Shown here one piece after another: positions 1 to 8,193 of a DNA stretch of 49,617 nucleotides. The notes under the pieces were generated by a model. That model was not told where the DNA came from. It did no database searches and was given only the letters and a program-made list of their open reading frames with translations. Positions within the stretch are counted from its first letter, which is position 1; each line of letters starts with the position of its first letter. A program made the translations under genes and the position numbers. Location of the stretch: the IMG/VR virus record IMGVR_UViG_3300009124_000029, positions 1 through 49,617 of that record. One strand, written 5' to 3'. This stretch comes from a virus.

Positions 1-1362
1 GAGAAGGTACGCTCCCTCATGGGCGATACCCCTGTTAATCTTGCATCCCCCGAACAGAAATCGCAGGTTATCTTCAGTCGCAAACCCAAAGACAAAAAAG
101 ATTGGGAGGGCTTATTTGAATTTACATCAAGTGCGCAAGAATTTAAAGAAGCCGTTAAAGCGAACTCCCAAACAATATTCAAGACTAAGGCGTATCAATG
201 CGAATCTTGTTATGGTAAAGGGAAAGTATACAAAGTAAAGAAAGATGGCAGCAAGTATGCCAAGCCAAACAAATGTAAGGAATGTGATGCCCGTGGGTTT
301 AAACTTATGGAAACAAACCAAGTCGCGGGCCTTAAGTTCACAGCCCCAAGTAAAGAATGGGCTAGCAACAGTGGCTTCTCAACATCAAAGAAGCAATTGG
401 AAAAGCTTATGGTCACTGCTAAAAACAACAACATGGATGGTGCTGTTCGCTTCCTTGGTGACCTTATGCGCCATTCTGCTGTTTCTAGTTACATTACTAG
501 CTTTGTTAATGGTATTGATACTTATAGAAAATCAAACACTTCCTACTTACATGTACAACTTACCCAATCAATCACGCATACAGGTAGATTTTCTGGAAGA
601 AATCCCAATATGCAAAACATGCCAAGAGGTGGTACCTTCCCTATAAAGAGGGTATTTGTCTCACGGTGGAACACTGGTAAAATTATGGAGGCCGACTTTG
701 CCCAATTGGAATTTCGCACAGCAGCATTTCTCGCGCAGGATGACACTGCGATGGATGAAATCGCAACAGGATTTGACGTACACAGCTACACAGCAAAAGT
801 TATCTCTGATGCAGGTCAGCCAACGACAAGGCAAGAAGCAAAAGAACACACCTTTGCACCACTCTTCGGCGCTACTGGTTATGGAAGAACCAAAGCTGAG
901 CAAGCTTACTACACACACTTCATTGAAAAGTATAAAGGTATAGCTGCATGGCACAAGAAGTTAGGTGAAGAAGCTCTACGCTTCATGAAGATTACTAACA
1001 TATCAGGACGACAATATGCTTTTCCTGATGTCACACGCCGTAGTAGTGGTACACCTACACACTTTACTATGATTAAGAACTACCCTGTGCAAGGTTTTGC
1101 CACAGGTGATGTTGTCCCTGTTGTACTAAACGAAATGCACAAAAGATTACAGCCTATGGAATCCTGCCTTGTTAATACAGTTCACGATTCAATGGTTGTA
1201 GATGTACACCCTGATGAAGAAAACCAGGTTATACAAATGGTTAACGACATGAACAACGACTTAAACAAATTAATCAAAGAAGCCTATGATGTAGAGATGA
1301 ATGTACCTCTATTATTAGAAGCAAAAATCGGTTCAAACTGGCTTGACACAGTTGATGTATAG
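1..1362 (+). CDS. Family A DNA polymerase, C-terminal part (5' truncated by window edge), with DnaJ-like zinc insert
   Basis: This is the replicative DNA polymerase. The frame is open from base 1, so the N-terminus (and any 3'-5' exonuclease domain) is outside the window. Counting from the Met at base 19, motif A is around Asp226 (DFAQLEFR), motif B has Lys275 and Phe279 (AKEHTFAPLFG), and motif C is HDS at 389-391. Phe279 matches E. coli Pol I Phe762; the position of Pol I Tyr766 is also Phe here. Residues 61-94 hold CxxCxGxG and CxxCxxxG (Cys61, 64, 86, 89), a half DnaJ central domain inserted before the fingers. That insert is known from the HMO-2011 type of marine podovirus. It heads the rightward gene block. 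Family assignment is secure; the role of the zinc insert is unknown. Confidence 0.95.
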   Translation, partial: EKVRSLMGDTPVNLASPEQKSQVIFSRKPKDKKDWEGLFEFTSSAQEFKEAVKANSQTIFKTKAYQCESCYGKGKVYKVKKDGSKYAKPNKCKECDARGFKLMETNQVAGLKFTAPSKEWASNSGFSTSKKQLEKLMVTAKNNNMDGAVRFLGDLMRHSAVSSYITSFVNGIDTYRKSNTSYLHVQLTQSITHTGRFSGRNPNMQNMPRGGTFPIKRVFVSRWNTGKIMEADFAQLEFRTAAFLAQDDTAMDEIATGFDVHSYTAKVISDAGQPTTRQEAKEHTFAPLFGATGYGRTKAEQAYYTHFIEKYKGIAAWHKKLGEEALRFMKITNISGRQYAFPDVTRRSSGTPTHFTMIKNYPVQGFATGDVVPVVLNEMHKRLQPMESCLVNTVHDSMVVDVHPDEENQVIQMVNDMNNDLNKLIKEAYDVEMNVPLLLEAKIGSNWLDTVDV

Positions 1363-1404
1363 TGTATAACTAAGACTCTTTTGACTCTATAGAAAGGTAT
1401 AGAA

Positions 1405-2280
1405 ATGAGTACAGAACTAGCAATCGCAACAGAGCGCGGTCAATCGATGGCAGAACTAATGGGCGTATCATCTACAGCCCCTGCTGAGTCAACACCGTCT
1501 ATTGCGCGGCTTGGTATGATCCACCAACCTATCATGGGTGAGGTGGAGTACAACGGTAAAGCAATCAAGACAGAAGTTATTCCTGTCGGTGCATTTACCT
1601 TCACAAAGGGTGATAACACTGTGTACAGCACAGGTATCTCTATTCGCATCTTCGCCCAGCGCAATCAGTGGCAGCGTTGGAACAGTGAAACAGAAGAGAT
1701 GGAGAAATCTGTCTTGTCTAACTCATTGAATGGCGATCTAAAGGATAGCATTGGTGGTTTAAACCTAGGGCGTCCTTCAGGTTACATCGAAGATTTCCAG
1801 TCCTTGCCAGAGGAAACTAAGCGGGTCATCCGTAGCGTTAAACGTGTGAAAGTATTCTATGGTACTGTAACGTTAGACAACCCTACTGATGAACAAGGTC
1901 AGCCTGTCAGTGGAGAGTTCGTTGATGAACCGTTCGTGATGGATGTAAAGAACCGTCAATCACTGAAGAGCATTGACTCAGTGTTGAATGGCTTGCAGCG
2001 CAAAAACGTCCTGCCAATCATGTCTACTGTTAAGTTGGTAGGCGTAGAGGATAGCATCCCAACAGGTGCTAAGTTTGGTAGGATTGAAGCATCACTAGGT
2101 GATCGTATTGATATTGCTGAAGCAGACAATGGTATGCTCAAAGACTTTATTGAATTGATTGAGTACAGCAATGGTAAGATTCTTGATCTACACCATGAAC
2201 GTGCCAAGGGGCATACTGATGAAGATGAAGGTCTTGTTCAAGAAATCCTAAACAATGATTTTGTAGAGGTGGACGAGTAA
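1405..2280 (+). CDS. Conserved phage protein of unknown function, possibly replication-associated (ssDNA-binding candidate)
   Basis: A 291-residue soluble protein with no motif I recognise. It has mixed alpha/beta character and an acidic tail (ending EVDE). An AAAGG ribosome-binding site lies about 9 bases before the ATG. It sits directly between DNA polymerase and a RecB-like nuclease, and its stop overlaps the nuclease start (TAATGA). The slot and the acidic C-terminus are what a phage single-stranded DNA-binding protein would show, but there is no recognised OB-fold signature. The role is positional inference only. Confidence 0.8.
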   Translation: MSTELAIATERGQSMAELMGVSSTAPAESTPSIARLGMIHQPIMGEVEYNGKAIKTEVIPVGAFTFTKGDNTVYSTGISIRIFAQRNQWQRWNSETEEMEKSVLSNSLNGDLKDSIGGLNLGRPSGYIEDFQSLPEETKRVIRSVKRVKVFYGTVTLDNPTDEQGQPVSGEFVDEPFVMDVKNRQSLKSIDSVLNGLQRKNVLPIMSTVKLVGVEDSIPTGAKFGRIEASLGDRIDIAEADNGMLKDFIELIEYSNGKILDLHHERAKGHTDEDEGLVQEILNNDFVEVDE

Positions 2281-3140
2281 TGAACCACCCTGCTGAATTA
2301 GCTGTCTACAGTTTCTTGCAGAAAGCTATGGCTGGTGAATCGTCAATGACAGAGGAGGTGACCAAACAGGTTGCCTCCGATGTTGAGGCTGCGTTGAACA
2401 AACAGTTTAACTCAGGCCCACGTGACGAGTTTAAGCTGCGTATGTCCAACATAGGTAAGCCTAAGTGCCAGTTGTGGTTTGAGAAGAACGATCCTGAAGA
2501 TAAGACACCCCTGCCTCCACACTTCCTGATGAACATGATCCTAGGCGATATCGTTGAGGCTGTGTTCAAAGGGTTACTACGTGCTGCAGGTCAGGATTTC
2601 AAAGACAACGATCACGTTACTCTTAAGCTTAAGAATGGCAAAGAGATCAACGGTGAGTACGACATGGAAATGGATGGCAAGATTGACGATGTTAAATCTG
2701 CATCCCCGTGGTCATACAAGAACAAGTTTGCATCCTTTGATGCCCTAGCACAAGGTGACAGCTTTGGTTATATCGCACAGCTTGTAGGGTACGCCACAGC
2801 AGCAGGTAAAGATGTTGGTGGTTGGTGGGTAGTCAACAAAGGCAATGGTGAGTTCAAGTACGTGGATGCCTCTGAGGTAGACAAAGAATCTGTACTGGAT
2901 GACATACAAAGCTTAGTAGATTACATTGATAGTGATGCACCATTTGAGCGCTGCTTTGAGCCTGTGCCTGAGACATACTATCGTAAGCCTACAGGTAATA
3001 TTGTTCTACCCAGCGCATGTAAGTTTTGTAACTTCAAACACAAGTGTCACCCTACTCTACAGACAGTGCCTAGCTTAGCTTCTAAGTCAGCAAACCCACC
3101 AGAAGTAGATTATGTTTTTATAGGAGATGGAAATGCCTAA
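2280..3140 (+). CDS. PD-(D/E)XK (RecB/Cas4-like) exonuclease with predicted Fe-S cluster
   Basis: Likely a DNA exonuclease of the RecB/Cas4 type. Gly125-Glu126-Tyr-Asp128, then Asp136-Asp137-Val-Lys139-Ser, fits the Asp/(D/E)xK catalytic core. Cys63 pairs with a C-terminal C-x2-C-x5-C (Cys247, 250, 256). This one-plus-three cysteine pattern holds a 4Fe-4S cluster in Cas4 and AddB nucleases. In podoviruses such enzymes fill the T7 gp6 role: degrading host DNA, removing primers and recombining ends. It is translationally coupled to the gene before it and followed by a small coiled-coil ORF and an endonuclease I. The nuclease fold is fairly sure; the Fe-S cluster is inferred from cysteine spacing. 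Confidence 0.85.
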   Translation: MNHPAELAVYSFLQKAMAGESSMTEEVTKQVASDVEAALNKQFNSGPRDEFKLRMSNIGKPKCQLWFEKNDPEDKTPLPPHFLMNMILGDIVEAVFKGLLRAAGQDFKDNDHVTLKLKNGKEINGEYDMEMDGKIDDVKSASPWSYKNKFASFDALAQGDSFGYIAQLVGYATAAGKDVGGWWVVNKGNGEFKYVDASEVDKESVLDDIQSLVDYIDSDAPFERCFEPVPETYYRKPTGNIVLPSACKFCNFKHKCHPTLQTVPSLASKSANPPEVDYVFIGDGNA

Positions 3141-3345
3141 GATTGTTGTGAATGATAAAGAGTTGTACACAGATGATTTCAACGAAGAACAGATGAAAAT
3201 CTATCAAGAGATCATATTTGCTAAACAAATTCACGATCAGCTAAAATATCAGCTACAGGTTTTAGAGCTTCGTATGTCTGGTCTGTCTGCAGAACTTTTA
3301 CCAAAAGAGGATGAAGCAGAGAGTAATGAAGAGACATCATCTTAA
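3133..3345 (+). CDS. Small coiled-coil phage protein (DUF6447-like)
   Basis: A protein of about 70 residues with a short beta start (KIVVNDKELY) followed by a long helix (residues 20-55) and an acidic tail. It resembles the small DUF6447-type proteins common in marine phages, function unknown. The ATG at 3133 is preferred over one at 3127 because AGGAG (3122-3126) would abut the earlier ATG. Its end overlaps the start of the endonuclease I gene. Confidence 0.7.
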   Translation: MPKIVVNDKELYTDDFNEEQMKIYQEIIFAKQIHDQLKYQLQVLELRMSGLSAELLPKEDEAESNEETSS

Positions 3346-3754
3346 ACGCACATACCGTAGTGGCCTCGAAGAGGAGGCCGCTGCATTTCTCAAGTCTAGG
3401 CAGAAGAAAGTAGAGTATGAAAAGCTTAAGATCGAATGGGAAGACCTTAAGTATCGCACATACACACCTGACTTTGAGTTAGACAACGGTATCATAATAG
3501 AAACAAAGGGTATCTTCAGCGCAGCAGATCGCAGGAAGCATATTGAAATACAAAGACAGCATCCTACATTAGACATTCGATTCGTGTTTAGTAACGCTAA
3601 TGCAAAGCTTTACAAAGGTGCTAAATCTAGGTATTGCGATTGGTGTGAGCAAAAAGATTTCAAATGGGCGCACCGTGTGATACCAGAGGGTTGGTTACTT
3701 GAAAAAGGTAGTCGCATGAAAGAGCAACGATTAAAAGTGAAGCGGAGATTGTAA
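3311..3754 (+). CDS. T7 endonuclease I-like Holliday junction resolvase
   Basis: This matches T7 gp3 along its length: RSGLEEE at 16-22, YTPDF at 51-55, IETKG at 63-67, then DIRFVF, KLYKG and a C-terminal IPEGWL. Glu20, Asp54, Glu64 and Lys66 correspond to the T7 catalytic set Glu20/Asp55/Glu65/Lys67. The enzyme resolves four-way junctions before packaging and helps break down host DNA. A second ATG at 3326 is also possible, since the first is almost on top of its AGAGG. The C-terminus is basic. The stop overlaps the next start (GTAATG). Confidence 0.95.
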   Translation: MKQRVMKRHHLKRTYRSGLEEEAAAFLKSRQKKVEYEKLKIEWEDLKYRTYTPDFELDNGIIIETKGIFSAADRRKHIEIQRQHPTLDIRFVFSNANAKLYKGAKSRYCDWCEQKDFKWAHRVIPEGWLLEKGSRMKEQRLKVKRRL

Positions 3755-4110
3755 TGTCTTATGAAGTAAAACCAGGTGAGATTGCAATTGTCTTGCGTCC
3801 TATGGAGGACACAAATGGTGATTGGTCTGGTAAGTTAAACACAGGTCTTATCTTTGGTCCTGAGAAACATGAAGACGCTATGCGAATGGCACTAGATATT
3901 GCAATCACTATGGCGGCAACAGAGCGTTTCCTAGAAGACTACCCAGAGTTCATGGAAGATTATGACTACTACAAAAACCTTCTCTTACAGGAGATATTCC
4001 CTGAGGCACACGCTGCTGCAGTAGCTGAAGTAGAAGCTGAAGAAGGTTACAAAACTGAGGACAACGTAATACGCCTTAACAAATGGACAAAGACAAAGGG
4101 CAGCGCATGA
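3754..4110 (+). CDS. Hypothetical phage protein, acidic, 118 aa
   Basis: Not recognised. A small acidic protein with a beta-rich N-terminus (IAIVLRPM, LNTGLIFG) and a helical C-terminus. It starts within the junction with the resolvase gene and its stop overlaps the next ATG (ATGA at 4107), so it is part of one tightly coupled operon. It has no transmembrane segment and no cysteines. Confidence 0.75.
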   Translation: MSYEVKPGEIAIVLRPMEDTNGDWSGKLNTGLIFGPEKHEDAMRMALDIAITMAATERFLEDYPEFMEDYDYYKNLLLQEIFPEAHAAAVAEVEAEEGYKTEDNVIRLNKWTKTKGSA

Positions 4111-4418
4111 AGATTGAACCTACACTTACTACAATCACTGCATCATCTACATCACATGAAATGAAGATTGACCCAGTAAACAAGCCTAGCCACTACACGC
4201 AAATCAAAGCTTGGGTAGAGGACAAACTTCAGAGGGTTGAAGCTGTTAATATCATACATGCTTTATGTAAACGTTTGTCTGGTGGTGAGGCTTCCTTATA
4301 CTTTAATGTTATGAAATACCTCTGGCGCTATCCAGATAAAAACGGATTACAGGATTTAGAAAAAGCACAGTGGTATTTAGATAAACTTATCAAAGAGTAT
4401 AAAGAGACACACAAATGA
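4107..4418 (+). CDS. DUF3310 protein (SaV-like nucleotide kinase-associated)
   Basis: The core NKPSHYTQ, then a helix with VEAVNIIHAL, and KYLWRYPDKNG with DLEKAQWYLDKLI is the DUF3310 signature found in many phages. Its biochemical role is not established; annotations as a nucleotide kinase are weak. The start at 4107 has AAGGG upstream and overlaps the previous stop. An in-frame ATG at 4161, just before the conserved core, is an alternative. It is followed by a 55-aa ORF with a 4-base overlap. Confidence 0.85.
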   Translation: MKIEPTLTTITASSTSHEMKIDPVNKPSHYTQIKAWVEDKLQRVEAVNIIHALCKRLSGGEASLYFNVMKYLWRYPDKNGLQDLEKAQWYLDKLIKEYKETHK

Positions 4419-4582
4419 AAAAGTTCAGCGTCACGTTTGTTGTAGAGATGGATGAAGAGAATAATATACTATCCTCGTTTGATGATAACCATGAAGAAGA
4501 TGTATATGATCTAATCACTAATGTTATGTATGACGTGGATGATGTAAAGATAGACAATCTAGTAGTAAAGGAAAGAGCATGA
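4415..4582 (+). CDS. Small acidic hypothetical protein, 55 aa
   Basis: An ORF of 55 codons linked by ATGA overlaps at both ends, to the DUF3310 gene and to the MazG gene. This makes it very likely translated. The sequence begins with a beta strand (KKFSVTFVVEM) and is Asp/Glu-rich. No family is recognised. Confidence 0.7.
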   Translation: MKKFSVTFVVEMDEENNILSSFDDNHEEDVYDLITNVMYDVDDVKIDNLVVKERA

Positions 4583-4947
4583 TAAGCCGTGAAGACATTG
4601 AGGCGTTTCAGTATTATCAAGGGGATTATATTAATATGGAAATGAATGACTACCAAGAACAGGCTGCACAAACTGCTATCTATAAAGCGGAACATGCAGT
4701 GATCTACCCATCGCTGGGATTAGCTGCAGAAGCAGGTGAGGTAGCAAACAAGGTAAAGAAGATTTTACGTGATGGTACGTTTAACCGTGAAGATATTGCA
4801 GACGAGGTAGGTGATTGCCTGTGGTATATTGCTGCACTGTGCCGTGACCTAAATGTAAATATGGCAGACCTAGCCAAGAACAACCTTCAGAAACTAGAAG
4901 ATCGTAAGCGCCGTGGTAAAATTGCAGGATCAGGAGATAAGCGATGA
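4579..4947 (+). CDS. MazG-like nucleotide pyrophosphohydrolase
   Basis: The MazG fold is clear: LGLAAEAGEVANKVKK (about residues 47-62) with the first ExxE-type metal motif, then EVGDCLWYIAAL (about 83-94) with the second E-x3-D motif. Phage MazG enzymes hydrolyse (d)NTPs to monophosphates and are proposed to alter nucleotide or alarmone pools during infection. A Met about 24 residues in (MNDYQEQ) would give the usual length and is a possible alternative start. The gene overlaps the RNR start by 4 bases, in line with a joint role in nucleotide supply. Confidence 0.9.
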   Translation: MISREDIEAFQYYQGDYINMEMNDYQEQAAQTAIYKAEHAVIYPSLGLAAEAGEVANKVKKILRDGTFNREDIADEVGDCLWYIAALCRDLNVNMADLAKNNLQKLEDRKRRGKIAGSGDKR

Positions 4948-6851
4948 ATAATTATTTACCAACAGACTACCAATCATTTATTCATAAATCACGTTACGCT
5001 AAATACTTTGATGGTAAAGGCCGCGAGAACTGGGATGAAACAGTATCACGTTACATGGACAATATTGTACGTCCTATCGCAGGTGATGACAGCTACATCA
5101 ATCAGATTGAAGAGGCTATTCTTAACCTAGAGATTATGCCCTCTATGCGCTCTATGATGACAGCAGGTGCAGCAGCAGCACGGGACAACACATGTATGTA
5201 CAATTGTTCTTACGTAGCTGTAGACAAGCCTACACGCTTTGACGAAGCTATGTTCATTCTACTGTGTGGTACAGGTGTAGGGTTCTCCGTTGAGCGCCAG
5301 TACATCAAAAAGCTACCAGAGGTACCTGAAAAGCTATTTGATAGTGATACAATCATTGCAGTAAAGGACAGCAAAGAGGGTTGGGCGAAAGCTTTCCGTC
5401 AGCTATTGGCACTACTATGGACAGGTGAAATTCCTAAGTGGGATGTATCAAAGGTACGCCCTTCAGGTGCGCGACTAAAAACATTTGGTGGACGTGCATC
5501 AGGCCCAGCGCCTTTGGTTGAACTGTTTAACTTTGCTGTCACTACATTCAAGGGCGCACAGGGCCGTAAGCTGTCAAGCATGGAGTGTCATGACCTGATG
5601 TGCTTCATTGGTCAAATTGTGGTAGTCGGTGGAGTAAGACGGTCAGCTATGATCTCCCTGTCCAACCTAAGTGATGACCGTATGCGTCACGCTAAGTCAG
5701 GACAGTGGTGGGAAACAGCAGCGCATCGTGCCTTGGCGAATAACTCTGTGGCATACACTGAGAAGCCTGACATTGAAACGTTTATGCGTGAATGGACAGC
5801 CCTTGTGGAATCTAAATCAGGTGAGCGTGGTGTGTTCAACCGTGAAGCATCCCAGAAACAAGCTGCTAAATATAGCCGAAGGGATAGTAATTGGGAATTT
5901 GGTACTAATCCATGCAGTGAGATCATCTTGCGATCAGCGCAGTTCTGCAACCTTACTGAGTGCGTCATCCGTGCTACTGACAATATTGATGACATTGAAC
6001 GTAAGGTAAAATTTGCTACGATCTTAGGTACCATTCAGTCTAGCTACACTAAGTTCCCATATCTATCTAAGGATTGGCAGCGTAACACAGAAGAGGAACG
6101 CTTACTAGGTGTAAGCCTAACTGGTATTATGGATAACCCTCTTATGACATCAGTAAATGTAGGATTGGAGAAAACACTTGCACATCTACGAGATATTGCT
6201 GTCGCCACTAACGCTGAGTGGGCTGATCGTCTTGGTATCCCTCATAGCGCTGCTATTACCTGCGTCAAGCCATCAGGCACTGTCTCGCAGTTGGTGGATA
6301 GCTCCAGTGGTATACACTCTCGCCATAGCCCCTATTACATACGCACTGTACGTGGTGATAACAAAGACCCACTAACACAGTTCATGATTGATAACGGTAT
6401 CCCTAATGAGCCTTGTGTATTTAAGCCTGACACTACTACAGTGTTTAGCTTCCCGCAGAAAGCTCCTGCAGGTGCGGTTACACGTGATGATATGACAGCT
6501 ATTGAGCAGCTAGAGACATGGCTTACGTATCAGCGACACTGGTGTGAGCATAAACCATCGGTGACTATCTCAGTACGTGACAGTGAATGGCTAGAGGTGG
6601 GTGCATTTGTGTACAAGCATTTTGATGAAATGTCAGGTGTATCATTCCTGCCCCACTCTGACCATACATATCAACAAGCACCTTATCAGGATTGCACACG
6701 TGAAGAGTATGAACTCTTGTTAGCAAAGATGCCTGAGCGAATTGATTGGACTAAGCTATCAGAGTATGAGCAAGAGGATAACACTGCTGCTATGCAGACG
6801 CTAGCTTGCTCTGGTGACTCATGCGAAATCGTAGACCTAACCGCAGCTTAG
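4944..6851 (+). CDS. nrdJ: Class II (adenosylcobalamin-dependent) ribonucleoside-triphosphate reductase
   Basis: A monomeric RTPR-type class II reductase making dNTPs from NTPs, using coenzyme B12 and not oxygen. NPCSE is at 323-327, with Cys325 as the thiyl-radical cysteine and Glu327 catalytic (Cys408/Glu410 in Lactobacillus RTPR). Cys336 matches Cys419, and Cys84/Cys88 lie near the partner site. PSGT is at 444-447. The tail ends with Cys622-x4-Cys627, the swinging redox pair that is re-reduced externally. At 635 residues it is shorter than the 739-residue model enzyme but has every motif. A glutaredoxin follows three genes on. The host must supply or import cobalamin. Confidence 0.95.
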   Translation: MNNYLPTDYQSFIHKSRYAKYFDGKGRENWDETVSRYMDNIVRPIAGDDSYINQIEEAILNLEIMPSMRSMMTAGAAAARDNTCMYNCSYVAVDKPTRFDEAMFILLCGTGVGFSVERQYIKKLPEVPEKLFDSDTIIAVKDSKEGWAKAFRQLLALLWTGEIPKWDVSKVRPSGARLKTFGGRASGPAPLVELFNFAVTTFKGAQGRKLSSMECHDLMCFIGQIVVVGGVRRSAMISLSNLSDDRMRHAKSGQWWETAAHRALANNSVAYTEKPDIETFMREWTALVESKSGERGVFNREASQKQAAKYSRRDSNWEFGTNPCSEIILRSAQFCNLTECVIRATDNIDDIERKVKFATILGTIQSSYTKFPYLSKDWQRNTEEERLLGVSLTGIMDNPLMTSVNVGLEKTLAHLRDIAVATNAEWADRLGIPHSAAITCVKPSGTVSQLVDSSSGIHSRHSPYYIRTVRGDNKDPLTQFMIDNGIPNEPCVFKPDTTTVFSFPQKAPAGAVTRDDMTAIEQLETWLTYQRHWCEHKPSVTISVRDSEWLEVGAFVYKHFDEMSGVSFLPHSDHTYQQAPYQDCTREEYELLLAKMPERIDWTKLSEYEQEDNTAAMQTLACSGDSCEIVDLTAA

Positions 6852-7030
6852 GTAAGGTACAAACACCCTGCGTAAAGGTTTGCCGAATAGAAGGTGAATA
6901 CTGCGTGGGGTGCCTACGCACTACAGACGAGATACGCGATTGGATGATCATGTCTGAGTATGAACAAAAGAAACTACTACATGAATTAATGTGGAGAAAA
7001 GATGACCTACGTAGTCGTATCACGAAGTGA
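6821..7030 (+). CDS. DUF1289 small four-cysteine protein
   Basis: A 69-residue protein with Cys17-x3-Cys21-x6-Cys28-x2-Cys31 in the TPCVKVCRIEGEYCVGC context, followed by an RTxDEIRDW helix. This is DUF1289, common in proteobacteria and suspected to bind metal or Fe-S. It overlaps the end of the RNR gene by 31 bases and the glutaredoxin by 29. Being trapped between these two suggests a redox or metal-related accessory role for the reductase; that is inference. Confidence 0.85.
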   Translation: MRNRRPNRSLGKVQTPCVKVCRIEGEYCVGCLRTTDEIRDWMIMSEYEQKKLLHELMWRKDDLRSRITK

Positions 7031-7229
7031 TTGTAGCTATTGTACGTTAGCGACAGAGTTACTTAAAGAGAATGGTGTAGCATATACGTGTTACTCATTA
7101 GAGTCATCCCGATGGGTACTTGACCTTTTCAAAAAGGCTGATATAAAGACAGTACCCCAAGTATGGGATTCAAAGGGTAACCACATTGGTGGTTATACAG
7201 AGTTGCAAAGTTATCTGGAAGGAGATTAA
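7002..7229 (+). CDS. Glutaredoxin
   Basis: A 75-residue thioredoxin-fold protein with the active site Cys11-Ser-Tyr-Cys14 near the N-terminus. It has the cis-proline loop TVPQVW and a C-terminal GGYTEL helix, all standard for a single-domain glutaredoxin. Its placement just after the class II reductase suggests it re-reduces the Cys622/Cys627 pair of NrdJ. The frame overlaps the DUF1289 gene by 29 bases. Confidence 0.92.
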   Translation: MTYVVVSRSDCSYCTLATELLKENGVAYTCYSLESSRWVLDLFKKADIKTVPQVWDSKGNHIGGYTELQSYLEGD

Positions 7230-7230
7230 T

Positions 7231-7392
7231 ATGTTAGCAACAATTTTTGTAACAGTAACAACAGCGTTTCTTGCTGTAGGTGTCATCAATGAAGTAGTAT
7301 TACCAGCAGGTGATTACGCTATTGAGAAAGGCACAGAAGCTTACGATGCAGGTAAAGAACTGTATCAAGAGCATGTAGTCGGTACAGAGTAA
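7231..7392 (+). CDS. Small membrane protein, 53 aa
   Basis: The start at 7231 is set by GGAGATTAAT directly upstream; the open frame extends further upstream, but without a ribosome-binding site. Residues 2-22 are a hydrophobic segment (LATIFVTVTTAFLAVG), followed by a short polar helix with acidic character. It has one predicted transmembrane segment or an uncleaved signal. The function is unknown. The stop overlaps the next ATG (TAATG). Confidence 0.7.
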   Translation: MLATIFVTVTTAFLAVGVINEVVLPAGDYAIEKGTEAYDAGKELYQEHVVGTE

Positions 7393-7580
7393 TGTATGTT
7401 CTGGTAGCTATACTGTTCTTGGGTAACAACTATCACATTGACCCAGCGCCTATCCTTTTCCCTAGCTATGAAGTTTGTAGTCAGGCAAAGGAGGTGTTAC
7501 ATGAACGGCTTATGGCTACCAGACCAACACCTGAAGCGCAGGTACTAACGTTCTGCACAGAAGTTCCAATGGGAGTTTAA
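7392..7580 (+). CDS. Hypothetical protein, 62 aa, hydrophobic N-terminus
   Basis: Coupled to the preceding ORF by TAATG. It begins with a short hydrophobic run (VLVAILFLG) and has two cysteines (in EVCSQ and TFCTE) that could pair if exported. Not recognised. An octamer CCCAGCGC lies inside it at 7442. Confidence 0.65.
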   Translation: MYVLVAILFLGNNYHIDPAPILFPSYEVCSQAKEVLHERLMATRPTPEAQVLTFCTEVPMGV

Positions 7581-7581
7581 T

Positions 7582-8193
7582 ATGACGAAACTTAAATGCA
7601 ATACATGTGACGGTCCATTAGATGATACTAACTGGCGTCCATCATGGAAAGCTACGGGTAGAAAGCAGTGTAACGATTGTGGGGATGATTATAATCGCAA
7701 ATCAAATGTTAACCGATTGCATATAGGTGGAAAGTATATTAAGCAGAGTGACCCACTCTATAAGATGTTTAGGCCCGGCAACTATACCTGTCTAGGTGAT
7801 GCCACGTTTAAACAAAGTGAGATTAGTAATATCGACTATGGCTATGTTTACATCATAACAAACAAGGCATGGCCAGGGTGGGTAAAGATTGGTATGGCTG
7901 TTGATGCAGAAGACCGCCTCAAAGGTTATCAGACTAGTAGTCCCTTCAGAGACTTTGAACTGGTACATAAAATCTATTCAGAGGATAGACGTAAGACAGA
8001 GCAAGAAGCTCACAAAATGGCTAAGCTTAAAGCGGAGCGCACTGAGAGTGAATGGTTCTTGATTGACATTGATAAAGCAGTAGAGATATTGGATAAGCTA
8101 AATGAATATAACGGATTTCCCAAAGAAGCAGACACGCACACGGAGAAAGACGAACTACAAGAACAGCCAATCCAAACAAGTTTCGGGTTTTAG
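7582..8193 (+). CDS. T5orf172/GIY-YIG-type nuclease with N-terminal zinc ribbon
   Basis: The N-terminal region has Cys6-x2-Cys9 and Cys30-x2-Cys33, a likely zinc ribbon. Residues 86-170 fit the T5orf172 branch of the GIY-YIG superfamily: YVYIIT at 88-93, VKIGMA at 101-106, Arg112, Glu140 in an EQEAHK helix, then SEWF. Such proteins occur in phages as free-standing endonucleases or DNA-binding proteins, some of them homing enzymes. The last 92 bases are shared with the PhoH frame. Whether it cuts DNA is not shown. Confidence 0.8.
   Translation: MTKLKCNTCDGPLDDTNWRPSWKATGRKQCNDCGDDYNRKSNVNRLHIGGKYIKQSDPLYKMFRPGNYTCLGDATFKQSEISNIDYGYVYIITNKAWPGWVKIGMAVDAEDRLKGYQTSSPFRDFELVHKIYSEDRRKTEQEAHKMAKLKAERTESEWFLIDIDKAVEILDKLNEYNGFPKEADTHTEKDELQEQPIQTSFGF

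Noticed and set aside
4107-4418. Nucleotide kinase function for the DUF3310 gene
   Set aside because: No P-loop or kinase motif is visible; only the DUF3310 signature is supported.
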